64,000 bases of DNA, taken from contig DAHXNI010000024.1 in the NCBI GenBank assembly GCA_027365475.1, positions 29,362-93,361 on the forward strand. The letters are read 5' to 3'. Shown piece by piece: positions 13,101 through 21,257 of the stretch. Both the position numbers and the translations under genes were made by a program. How positions within the stretch are numbered: position 1 is the stretch's first letter; every line of letters begins with the position of its first letter. This DNA is from Pseudomonadota bacterium (GTDB taxonomy: Bacteria; Pseudomonadota; Gammaproteobacteria; JAKAQQ01). The notes beneath the pieces are model-generated. The model did no database searches and was not told the origin of the DNA. It worked only from the letters and a program-made list of their open reading frames with translations.

Positions 13101-13396
13101 GTCGAGGTTGCCGGCTTGTGTTCGGTGGCGCCGGCGTTGGACACAATCCTCCCTGCGGGAATGGCACCCTGACGCAGCGCCCACAGGAACTTCTCGTACC
13201 AGATTGCCCGTTCACGGTCCTTCTCCACCTGAGACAATGCCCGGGCCAGGCGCTGATATGTATCATCCATCGTCTGGTCCAGCACTGTTCCATCCTTGCT
13301 CTTCAGTCGATATTTTTTGTCCCAGATATCGAGGGAGGCTTCCTGCTCATTGACGGAGCGCGATGTTTGAAATGTCATGTCAGGGTTTGTTTGCAT
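10151..13396 (-). CDS. nrdJa: Adenosylcobalamin-dependent (class II) ribonucleotide reductase large part, interrupted by an intein
   Basis: GCGIGYEFSTLRPRG, FNLSLLISRDFMEAV, ATNP/CGEQPLPPYGSCLLGSVNL (split by the intein), ARFTHHTSIAPTGTISLALANNASNGIEPSF. Confidence 0.9.
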   Translation of the reverse strand: MQTNPDMTFQTSRSVNEQEASLDIWDKKYRLKSKDGTVLDQTMDDTYQRLARALSQVEKDRERAIWYEKFLWALRQGAIPAGRIVSNAGATEHKPATSTINCTVSGTIRDSMDDILGKVHEAGLTLKAGCGIGYEFSTLRPRGAYVSGAGAYTSGPLSFMDIYDRMCFTVSSAGGRRGAQMGTFDVEHPDVLEFIRAKREDGRLRQFNLSLLISRDFMEAVKQDGPWPLAFPIDSNEAQGVDLNDGRQIIWREWPETQGYVVDTTGRVACKVYKTVPARHVWDVIMRSTYEYAEPGFILIDRINEMNNNWWCENIRATNPCVTADTRLHTQYGLVRIGDLYASGLPLEVSVDRRALGQATHGIETRPAQAAFVTAVDAPVYRVTTEDGYEIKATEWHDFYTHRGKIKLRDLKPGDELLIQSGKGQFGSAGSREVGLLLGLIAGEASFSIGGEAWLAADFGRASHSQEQTAHLSASLSWRSLNMFRNRQSGREFPSVAPRQNWPHMRLISFMRTLRGYGLWIDSKRHVPEIIWRGSETCVKAYLRALFQTGGGIRISEDEAVLVIVLASHFESLLRDVQVLLSNFGVCSRIHRSNPVRPGHHHSGVEDQMGCELIIDAGSCEPFMHEIGFLAEDQNAKYREWAINHAQPGAGGGSTRIADIVYVGLETVFDTTQPDHNTVIFNGLVTGQCGEQPLPPYGSCLLGSVNLTKFVREPFTERARFDWDEYREVVRIFTRMLDNVVEVNGLPLAPQRTEIEQKRRHGMGFLGLGSTLTLLGHRYGSPESVAFTESVAREMALAGWREALTLARDKGPAPIMQQSVEITPRMLHLRPELVRDGYRAGQKIPARLLHARYSHYMRQLAEIDPDLVDQLAETGARFTHHTSIAPTGTISLALANNASNGIEPSFAHFYYRNVIRPGRKTKERIEVFSYELLAYRTLIDEDASPEVHEGPHGLPDYFATTHEVTPRQHVDIQAAAQKWIDSSISKTANVPTDFPYEEFKDIYLYAYEKGLKGCTTFRFNPAVFQGVLVKGEDLANTVYHFTLEDGTQVEARGDEQVEYDGEQHTAANLFDALKEGYYGKW
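11333..12436 (-). other. Intein coding segment within nrdJa (368 aa, at the NP^CGEQ site)
   Basis: Starts CVTADTRLHT..., block B-like ATEWHDFYT, LAGLIDADG-like LLLGLIAGEASF and YLRALFQTGGGI, ends VFDTTQPDHNTVIFNGLVTGQ before C-extein CGEQPL. Confidence 0.9.
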
Positions 13397-13463
13397 CGTT
13401 TGGTACCTGATTTCCGGATGCGATTGGGACGGGGTTTGATAATACCACTATCGCTTCCGACAA

Positions 13464-13511
13464 TCACAAGCTATAGGGGTAATTTTCTTTAACCGACACT
13501 ACAGGTTGTGG
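13464..13511 (-). promoter_or_regulatory. Pair of candidate NrdR boxes upstream of nrdJa
   Basis: TCACAAGCTATAGGGG (13464-13479) and ACACTACAGGTTGTGG (13496-13511); 32 bp start-to-start; compared by eye with acaCwAtATaTwGtgt. Confidence 0.6.
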
Positions 13512-13806
13512 TTTTCATGACACGAGGATGCCAGGTTCAGTATCGGCAGGATGGGGTAACAGTCGGCCTTTTCACGATTCCTCCAGACGAGGCCCAAAAA
13601 TCAAGTATCCATCCAGCAAGCGGTGGCATCTCGCCCTGGGGCGATTGGATCATATCTGGGAATGCGTAAGCTGCGACCCGGTCATGAAATCAAAATAACC
13701 CGGCTGGCCCAAAGCCCCATTATCAGGGCAGGAATATGGTAACGGGGGTTACCGGAGGGGGGCACGCAGGAGGCTGAGATCGTCAAAATGGCACCCTCCA
13801 CGATAG

Positions 13807-13834
13807 GGAACTTCGAAAGTAAGCCAGAGTCTAT
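13807..13834 (+). promoter_or_regulatory. Candidate sigma-E (RpoE) type promoter for degQ/htrA
   Basis: GGAACTT (13807-13813), 16 bp, TCTAT (13830-13834), about 180 bp before the start codon. Confidence 0.4.
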
Positions 13835-14012
13835 CTCACCGTAAACCCTAGGCCACTTTGGAATCACTGTTACAATTGAGCGGCAGATACCTGTGGTCGC
13901 AGGGATTCTGCGGGTCGCGTGTGCTTTCTGATCACACGCTTTGCCGGGCGCGGCACAATCTCGAGGTTTACGAAAACTGGCTTGGACATACTAAATTGAG
14001 GAATCTACGCGC

Positions 14013-15455
14013 ATGAAATACATGAAGCGATCAATCTGGTTGGCTGTCGGCGTCGTCGCTGCATTAACCCTAGTGAATATTGGACTCACCGTAAGCAACT
14101 CCAGCGAGCCAGCCCAAGCGGGCGCGGTCTTGCCTGTTTTCCGGCATGAGTCACCCGTTCCCAGTCTGGTCCCGATGATTCGGATGGTAATGCCAGCCGT
14201 GGTGAATGTCTCGACCAGAGGTGAAATGCCGGTTCAGAATCAAGCCTATGCCCCATTCCTGAATAATCCTTTTTTCAGGCAATTTTTTGGCATGAGCCCC
14301 TTCGCCGAGCAGGCACCCAATCAGGAACGGTTCCGCGCACTTGGTTCGGGTGTGATCATCAACGCGAAGAAAGGATACGTTCTTACGAATGACCATGTGA
14401 TCCGTCATGCGACCAAGATTGTGATCACGACCTACAATCATCATCGCTACCCGGCCAAGGTCGTTGGGAAGGATCGCGAAACCGACCTTGCCGTACTGCA
14501 GATCAAAGCCCATGGGTTGCATCAAATCGCCTTCGGTAACTCGGCCCGGCTTGATATCGGCGATTTTGTGGTGGCAATTGGCAATCCTTTCGGCTTGGGG
14601 CATACCGCAACATTTGGTATCGTGAGTGGACTGGGCCGTACCGGTGTCGAACAGCAGGATCACGTTGGCACCTTTATTCAGACTGACGCGGCGATTAACC
14701 CGGGAAACTCTGGTGGAGCTCTGGTCAATCTTCGTGGCCAGCTGATCGGGATCAATACGGCTATCCTGACCGAGAATGGTGGTGGCAATATCGGCATCGG
14801 TTTCGCCATCCCGGCTAATCTGGCGCGTGTGGTCGCAGCCCAGATCATCAAGTACGGAAAGGTCGAACGGGGTGTATTGGGCGTTCTGGTTCAAGATGTC
14901 ACGGCACGCCTTCGGCGCGCCTTTGGCCTTCCACCCGGCCAAAGAGGTGCCTTGATCGCTCAGGTCGAACCGAATTCGGGTGCATCACGTGCTGGTCTCC
15001 GAGCGGGTGATATCATCACGGCTGTCAACGGCCAGCCGGTGCGGGACGTCAGTGCACTCCGCGCCATCATCGGTGTCCTGAGAGTGGGAACCCGGATTCA
15101 CATCCGGTTCCTCCGCAATGGCCACCCCATGACGGTTGTCGCCATCGTCGATCGCAACCACAAATCAACCCATCGGGAGCTCAAACTCAGGCACAAGTCT
15201 ATCGGCGCTCAGCTGGCCAATCTCGGGCGGAATTCCCCTCTTTATGGCAAGGTCAAGGGCGTTATGGTGGTCGCGGTCACTCCGCACAGCCCTGCGGACA
15301 AAGCTGGTCTCGAACCGGGCGACGTGATACTGGCTGTCGATCAACATCCGGTTTCCAATCTGGCTGAATTCCGTGAAGACATTGAAGCCGATCATGGTTT
15401 GCTTCTGCTCACGGTTCAGCGAGGACAAAGCACGTTCTTCACGACCCTGCGCTGA
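14013..15455 (+). CDS. Periplasmic serine endoprotease DegP/DegQ (HtrA), two PDZ domains
   Basis: Signal-anchor N-terminus; catalytic TNDHVI, DRETDLAVLQI, TDAAINPGNSGGALVN; two PDZ repeats. Confidence 0.95.
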   Translation: MKYMKRSIWLAVGVVAALTLVNIGLTVSNSSEPAQAGAVLPVFRHESPVPSLVPMIRMVMPAVVNVSTRGEMPVQNQAYAPFLNNPFFRQFFGMSPFAEQAPNQERFRALGSGVIINAKKGYVLTNDHVIRHATKIVITTYNHHRYPAKVVGKDRETDLAVLQIKAHGLHQIAFGNSARLDIGDFVVAIGNPFGLGHTATFGIVSGLGRTGVEQQDHVGTFIQTDAAINPGNSGGALVNLRGQLIGINTAILTENGGGNIGIGFAIPANLARVVAAQIIKYGKVERGVLGVLVQDVTARLRRAFGLPPGQRGALIAQVEPNSGASRAGLRAGDIITAVNGQPVRDVSALRAIIGVLRVGTRIHIRFLRNGHPMTVVAIVDRNHKSTHRELKLRHKSIGAQLANLGRNSPLYGKVKGVMVVAVTPHSPADKAGLEPGDVILAVDQHPVSNLAEFREDIEADHGLLLLTVQRGQSTFFTTLR

Positions 15456-15476
15456 ATCGCTAAACACGACGAACGA

Positions 15477-15518
15477 CCCTCACCCGGCTTGAGCAAAGAT
15501 GCCCGAGCCGGGTGAGGG
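15477..15518 (+). terminator. 13-bp perfect stem-loop downstream of degQ (no T-run)
   Basis: CCCTCACCCGGCT (15477-15489) / AGCCGGGTGAGGG (15506-15518). Confidence 0.5.
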
Positions 15519-15667
15519 ATCTGAGGGCAGTGACTCATTCCAGAAGGCACCACAGAACCAAATCCGTTTTTCGCCAAATTCTGTTACATCTGCCGCATTT
15601 CTCAGCCTGCACCCGAGCCGGAATCACTACACTTGTGCACGTCTCCCAACCCATTGTCGAGAATTGT

Positions 15668-16027
15668 ATGCACCAAGCCAAACTTCCGGATTTGAGAACC
15701 CTGTTTCTTGAGCGCATCCAGGACATCAACCGTTATCTCCTGCAAGGTGTCGCCGAATGCTGGAGACTGGCTCCAGGCCCAACAGAGGCTCTTCTGCCAC
15801 CTACCGCAAAAGCTGAGATCAAAAGAATTCTGCAACGATCCTCTCTTGAACGGGAACGTGTATTAGCCGAACAAGATCCTGAAGTCCCGCTCTGGTTATT
15901 CCGCTCTGAGCGTTCACTCTGGTTAACCTTGGATCGTCTGCACGATACACAACACAGCCATGAGGAACTGGCCCGCATTCAGACTGCAGCCAGCCCATGG
16001 GGCGCGGAAACACTAGAGGAACGCTAG
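15668..16027 (+). CDS. Hypothetical protein, possible distant FlhD-like
   Basis: MHQAKLPDLRTLFLERIQDINRYLLQGV...EVPLWLFRSERSLWLTL; weak FlhD-like pattern; start inferred. Confidence 0.4.
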   Translation: MHQAKLPDLRTLFLERIQDINRYLLQGVAECWRLAPGPTEALLPPTAKAEIKRILQRSSLERERVLAEQDPEVPLWLFRSERSLWLTLDRLHDTQHSHEELARIQTAASPWGAETLEER

Positions 16028-16158
16028 CGTGCTATACTTTCGCATCGCGCTCACGAAGGCTCGCCGGCGCGGATTTGTGACGCATCACGCCGTCCCTTCG
16101 CTCAGTCGCTTGCTTGGGTCCCCTTGGAGCACCTGATTGAAATACGGGGTTTCCACCG

Positions 16159-16485
16159 ATGGAAGCGATCTTGATCTTGACTGCACTCCCAGACCCTGCA
16201 CAGGCGGATACGCTCGCCCGAACGCTGGTCGATCAACGCGAAGCGGCATGCGTCAGTCGGATTGGACCGCTACACTCGGTCTACCGATGGGACGGGAGTC
16301 GCGAGGAAGCGGAGGAGTACCTCCTTCTTATCAAAACCCGATCCGATCGATACGCGGCGGTCGAGTCACGCATCCGTTCCATGCATCCCTACAGCGTTCC
16401 TGAAGTGATCTCGATCCGCCCGGATCAAGTTGAGCCCCGTTATCTTGCTTGGCTCGGCGAGTCTGTGATTCCGGAACAACCCTGA
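16159..16485 (+). CDS. cutA: Divalent-cation tolerance protein CutA
   Basis: REAACVSRIGPLHSVYRWDG...EEYLLLIKTRSDRY...HPYSVPEVISI. Confidence 0.92.
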   Translation: MEAILILTALPDPAQADTLARTLVDQREAACVSRIGPLHSVYRWDGSREEAEEYLLLIKTRSDRYAAVESRIRSMHPYSVPEVISIRPDQVEPRYLAWLGESVIPEQP

Positions 16486-16486
16486 A

Positions 16487-17032
16487 GTGGAGATGTCGAT
16501 TAAATCCTGGGTCCGGTTTTCCATCGGATTCGGAATCCTGCTGGGACTTGCCGTTGTTCTCGGTCTCTGGTGGTGCCCGGCCACAAACCGCCCCCCTCAG
16601 TTTCTGACTGCGGAGATGCGGGGCATCCACCTCCAAAGCATCAATGTGCCGTACACATCGTTTCCAGTGGTCCCCCGACCCAAATGGACACTGATCAACT
16701 TCTGGGCTCCCTGGTGCGCACCTTGCCGCAAGGAGATACCACTTTTCAACCAATTGGCCCGGCAACCAGTCCGTACTCCCGGCCACCCTCTCACCGTGAT
16801 CGGCATCGCCCTGGATTCAACTCATGCTGTGACACAGTTCCTGGCGCGCCACACCTTGCATTACCCGGTTTTCGTCGTTTCTCACCACGCCCGGCTGTTC
16901 GTCTCCCATTTCCACTTGACACTGGTCGGATTGCCGGTCACGGTTCTCCTCAACAGGCGTGACCAGATCGTCGCAACACATGTAGGGATTCTGAATGCCA
17001 CGACTCTCGTAAGGATTCTGCCTCACGGGTAG
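16487..17032 (+). CDS. TlpA/ResA-like membrane-anchored thioredoxin
   Basis: N-terminal TM; NFWAPWCAPCRKEIPLFNQL. Confidence 0.88.
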   Translation: MEMSIKSWVRFSIGFGILLGLAVVLGLWWCPATNRPPQFLTAEMRGIHLQSINVPYTSFPVVPRPKWTLINFWAPWCAPCRKEIPLFNQLARQPVRTPGHPLTVIGIALDSTHAVTQFLARHTLHYPVFVVSHHARLFVSHFHLTLVGLPVTVLLNRRDQIVATHVGILNATTLVRILPHG

Positions 17033-17172
17033 GGCAGGATCCAACTATCAGTCACCCTCGCCTCAGCCCCCTCGTGGACAAAATCAGCCATATCGTACAA
17101 AATGTCACCTAGAGTTCAGATCTGGCCCTGAACGGCCGAGATCGTCGCTTATCTTGCATTATTTCACTGAAG

Positions 17173-17661
17173 GTGAGAACCAAGTTGTCTGTCATCACAC
17201 TGATCAATGGACCTAATCTCAATCTTCTCGGCACCCGGGAGCCTGATCTCTACGGAAGTGAGAGGCTTGGCGAGGTGATTCAGAGGCTTGAGACACGCGC
17301 GAGCCAAGCTGGACATCAGTTTACCCATTTCCAAAACAACTCGGAAGGAGCACTGATTGATTACATCCAGGAAGTTCAGCACACGGCTTCAATCGCACTT
17401 TTCAACCCAGGAGCCTATACCCATACCAGTCTCGCACTCCGGGATGCCATCCTGGCCGTCAGGCTCCCCTTTGTCGAACTCCATCTCACCAATCTCGCAA
17501 AGCGCGAATCAGTTCGTCAGCATTCCCACTTCACCGACCTGGCCATCGGTCTGGTGAGCGGATTTGGGGTGGCGAGTTACGATCTTGCGCTCGAAGCCGC
17601 TTTGTACTATCTCGCATCAACAACTTCTTCTTTCAGGGGGATTCCTCATGGACATTCGTAA
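17173..17661 (+). CDS. aroQ: 3-dehydroquinate dehydratase, type II
   Basis: [35 protein letters not shown]; upstream of accBC. Exact start uncertain. Confidence 0.92.
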   Translation: MRTKLSVITLINGPNLNLLGTREPDLYGSERLGEVIQRLETRASQAGHQFTHFQNNSEGALIDYIQEVQHTASIALFNPGAYTHTSLALRDAILAVRLPFVELHLTNLAKRESVRQHSHFTDLAIGLVSGFGVASYDLALEAALYYLASTTSSFRGIPHGHS

Positions 17662-18103
17662 GGTCAAGAAACTGATCGAACTCCTTGAGGGCTCCGGCAT
17701 CAACGAAATAGAAATTACGGAAGGTGAGGAGCGTGTCCGGATCAGCCGTCTCGCACCCAGCACCTCCATGCCGTCACCTGAGGCAGTCCTGATGCGGGCG
17801 AACCCTGCACCAACCGAACCTGAGCGAGCCATACCGAAACCCGAAACCGTAACTGCTCCAGGTTCGGATGGCCAGTCTATCCATGCCCCCATGGTGGGTG
17901 TTTTTTACCGCGCATCTTCTCCAGATGGGCCACCGTTCGTCGAAGTCGGGCAGGCTGTAAAAGTTGGGGACACGCTTTGCATCATCGAGGCCATGAAAAT
18001 GATGAATCAGATTCAAAGCGACCGAGCCGGGACAGTCAAGGCGATCTTGGCCGAAAACGCCTCCCCTGTCGGGTTTGATCAACCTCTTTTTGTCATTGGT
18101 TGA
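17648..18103 (+). CDS. accB: Biotin carboxyl carrier protein of acetyl-CoA carboxylase
   Basis: [23 protein letters not shown]...; biotinylation motif EAMKMMNQI. Confidence 0.96.
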   Translation: MDIRKVKKLIELLEGSGINEIEITEGEERVRISRLAPSTSMPSPEAVLMRANPAPTEPERAIPKPETVTAPGSDGQSIHAPMVGVFYRASSPDGPPFVEVGQAVKVGDTLCIIEAMKMMNQIQSDRAGTVKAILAENASPVGFDQPLFVIG

Positions 18104-18117
18104 CAGAGTCCATCCGC

Positions 18118-19473
18118 ATGCTGGACAAGATCCTGATCGCCAATCGCGGAGAAATCGCGCTCCGTATTCTTCGCGCGTGCCACGAACTTGGAATCCGCAC
18201 GGTTGCGGTTCACTCTACAGCGGATAGCACACTCCGTCACGTTCGGATGGCGGATGAGAAAATGTGCATTGGCCCGCCACAGCCGGCAAAGAGCTACCTC
18301 AATATTCCAACCATCATCAGTGCCGCAGAAGCACTGGATGTCCAGGCAATCCATCCGGGTTACGGCTTTCTCTCCGAAAATGCAGATTTCGCAGAAGGAG
18401 TGGAATCGAGCGGGTTCACCTTCATCGGTCCGCGTCCGGAAACCATCCGATTGATGGGTGATAAAGTTTCCGCAATCCAAGCGATGAAAAGCGCATCCGT
18501 TCCAACAGTCCCCGGGTCAGGTAGCGTTCTCGGATCCGATCCGGCCGAAACTCACCGGATCGCCAAAACCATCGGCTACCCCCTGATCATCAAAGCCGCC
18601 GGCGGCGGCGGCGGGCGAGGCATGAGGGTAGTTCACAGCGAGGCAGCGCTTATGCATGCCATCGATCTCACCCGATCCGAAGCGCAATCCGCATTCGGAA
18701 ACCCCAATGTTTACCTGGAACGGTACCTTTCAACACCCCGTCATATCGAGATCCAGGTGCTTGCCGATGGACAGGGCAATGCGATCCATCTCGGTGAGCG
18801 GGACTGCTCTATGCAGAGACGTCACCAGAAAATTATCGAGGAGGCGCCGGCGATCGGAATTACAGACCGGCAGCGGAGACAGCTCGGAGAACGTTGCGTC
18901 GAAGCCTGCAAAAGGATCGGCTATCGCGGTGCGGGCACATTCGAGTTTTTATACGAAAACGGCGAATTCTTCTTCATTGAAATGAATACACGGATTCAGG
19001 TTGAACATCCGATTACGGAGGCGATCACTGGAGTGGATCTGGTCAAGGAGATGATCCGCATCGCATCCGGAGAGCCCCTGCGTTTCAGACAGCGCGATAT
19101 CCTTTTCCGAGGACACGCAATCGAATGCCGGATCAATGCCGAAAGCCCGATCAACTTTACCCCTTCTCCCGGCACCGTCACCCAGTGGGTGCCACCGGGT
19201 GGTCCCGGCATCCGGGTCGACTCTCATCTTTATTCGGGTTACCACGTACCACCCTACTACGACTCACTGATTGCCAAAATCATCGCTTATGGCGAAACAC
19301 GCGACGAGGCATTGGCGCGCATGCGGACGGCCCTTTTGGGAACTGTCGTGACCGGTATTGTCACCAACTTACCACTCCACCAGGAATTGTTGAACGATGA
19401 GGCAGTCAAAAACGGTGGTTCCGACATTCATTTTCTGACTCGCAAGCTCGAGAGCCGAGCTGCACAATCATGA
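18118..19473 (+). CDS. accC: Acetyl-CoA carboxylase biotin carboxylase subunit
   Basis: [53 protein letters not shown]. Confidence 0.97.
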   Translation: MLDKILIANRGEIALRILRACHELGIRTVAVHSTADSTLRHVRMADEKMCIGPPQPAKSYLNIPTIISAAEALDVQAIHPGYGFLSENADFAEGVESSGFTFIGPRPETIRLMGDKVSAIQAMKSASVPTVPGSGSVLGSDPAETHRIAKTIGYPLIIKAAGGGGGRGMRVVHSEAALMHAIDLTRSEAQSAFGNPNVYLERYLSTPRHIEIQVLADGQGNAIHLGERDCSMQRRHQKIIEEAPAIGITDRQRRQLGERCVEACKRIGYRGAGTFEFLYENGEFFFIEMNTRIQVEHPITEAITGVDLVKEMIRIASGEPLRFRQRDILFRGHAIECRINAESPINFTPSPGTVTQWVPPGGPGIRVDSHLYSGYHVPPYYDSLIAKIIAYGETRDEALARMRTALLGTVVTGIVTNLPLHQELLNDEAVKNGGSDIHFLTRKLESRAAQS

Positions 19474-19778
19474 CGGAAGCTCCGGGCAAAAGCTGCCTCC
19501 AGCTACCCAAATCTACCGGAAGGTTGTGTGCATTGCGAAACAGAAAACAGACAACGTCGCATCTCGAGCGCGGCCAAGGCTTTGTATTCTGTCAGATACC
19601 GGATCTGGCATCCGCTCCGGAGATCGCAAGGTCTTGTTCAAAGATGTGACACCGCGGTGAAAGGGATTCTTAATCACATCTTCTCTGATGCTTTGCGATC
19701 GTCATGCAAACCCGCCCAGTCTCCAATGCCCGTGTCAGAACTGGACAGAACTTGCAGAAGCATATTCAGTCCTCAACC

Positions 19779-20768
19779 ATGCTAACTCGTTGCGATCAAT
19801 GCGGTACGTGGTTCCGGGTCCGATCCGAGCACTTGGAAGTGGCCCAGGGTATGGTGCGGTGTGGGCGCTGTGGCAGCCTTTTCAACGCCCTGACAGCACT
19901 GATTACCGATCCGGGTAGCGCGCGCGAAAGCGAACAAACCATTCGGAGCGATCCAGCCCGTAAAGAAAACCAGGAAACATCCCCCCCTGTTCCTCAGGGC
20001 GACTTAGGCCGCCCCGATCTAAAGGAAGACGCATGCGGCGGGTTCCCTCCAACCAACCTACATCCCAACTCGAACGACAGAAACACAGAAGACTGGAGTC
20101 ATGCTTTGGAAATCGCACCGGATGTGGTTGTAAGCGACGAATCTGCACAAACAGATGTGGAATTGGCATCGGCCGCAAACCAAGCTCCAGAAATCGAGCC
20201 AGCGGGCTTTGAAACCGATCACACAGTCGAGAGATATCCGGCTGATCTCGTCCCATCTGCACACCGCAGATTGCGCTGGTTTTGGACAGCTGGCTCCTGT
20301 CTGGCCGCTTTGGCCATCGTGACCGAAATCACGGCCATCGCACACCATCAGGGGACCCAAACACTCATGCGAACCTTCACGCAAAGACCGCTCGTCAGTG
20401 TGCAACCCGGTCAGGCCAGGATTCGGCCCACAAAAATTCGCGTTCTATCGGCTGAGGTTCGCAGATTACAGCGGGGGCCCAATGGACTGCGGATTGAAGG
20501 CACACTCCTCAATCTTTCTGCGCATCGCCTCGGGTTACCCGAGCTTTTAGTGCGCTTCACGAATCTCAATGGTGATGTCGTCGCGGAAGGCTTATTCGGA
20601 CCAGGATCCTATCTCACACCGCCAGAGTCACACCCGGTGATGCCCGCCCATGCGGGAGTTGCATTCCGTCTGCGCGTTGTGGATCCGGGCAGTCAGGCAG
20701 TTGGGTTCAGTATCCGAACATGCCGAACTTCACCGCGGAACCGTATTTTCTGCAGCACCGCGGGATGA
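19779..20768 (+). CDS. Zinc-ribbon / DUF3426 family membrane protein
   Basis: N-terminal MLTRCDQCGTWFRVRSEHLEVAQGMVRCGRCGSLFNAL; central TM; C-terminal DUF3426-like domain. Confidence 0.85.
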   Translation: MLTRCDQCGTWFRVRSEHLEVAQGMVRCGRCGSLFNALTALITDPGSARESEQTIRSDPARKENQETSPPVPQGDLGRPDLKEDACGGFPPTNLHPNSNDRNTEDWSHALEIAPDVVVSDESAQTDVELASAANQAPEIEPAGFETDHTVERYPADLVPSAHRRLRWFWTAGSCLAALAIVTEITAIAHHQGTQTLMRTFTQRPLVSVQPGQARIRPTKIRVLSAEVRRLQRGPNGLRIEGTLLNLSAHRLGLPELLVRFTNLNGDVVAEGLFGPGSYLTPPESHPVMPAHAGVAFRLRVVDPGSQAVGFSIRTCRTSPRNRIFCSTAG

Positions 20769-20909
20769 CGGGTTCAAACGCAACATTCAAACGAGTCGCA
20801 CACACGGGCGCGTGGGTATAGCCAGAATTTTAAAAAAGTCAAATTGGATTGCGCTCTTCGGGAAGGGTTAAACTGAATGGGTTGGTGACCCTTCCATTGA
20901 GCAAATACG

Positions 20910-21221
20910 ATGACTCGGCACGAAAAAAAGAAAACAATCACGGTTCATAACCCGACAAAAATCGATGGATCAGCGGTCGCCCAACCACTCCGTCACTTTG
21001 CCGCACAAGCATTTCGCAGTTATCTCAAGGAGTTGAATGGGCACCGCCCGAAAGATCTTTACCGTTTTGTACTTGGCGAGATTGAGGTTCCACTGATTCA
21101 GGTCGCTCTTGAATATACCGAAGGAAATCAAACGGAAGCAGCACGTCTACTGGGTCTCAGTCGTGCCACCCTCCGTAAAAAACTGCGCCTACATGGAGTG
21201 CCGGTTCCACCCGCTGCCTGA
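20910..21221 (+). CDS. fis: DNA-binding protein Fis
   Basis: LYRFVLGEIEVPLIQVALEYTEGNQTEAARLLGLSRATLRKKLRLHGV. Confidence 0.95.
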   Translation: MTRHEKKKTITVHNPTKIDGSAVAQPLRHFAAQAFRSYLKELNGHRPKDLYRFVLGEIEVPLIQVALEYTEGNQTEAARLLGLSRATLRKKLRLHGVPVPPAA

Positions 21222-21257
21222 TCACCACCTGTTGTTGGGAGCCATGACAGAGCCGGA

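Noticed and set aside
13517-13669. 50-aa ORF (MTRGCQVQYRQDGVTVGLF...) in the nrdJ-degQ gap
   Set aside because: No Shine-Dalgarno, no recognisable family; cannot be supported as coding.
20861-20895. GGAAGGGT...ACCCTTCC inverted repeat upstream of fis
   Set aside because: 8-bp arms with a long loop and no T-run or other supporting signal; noted only.
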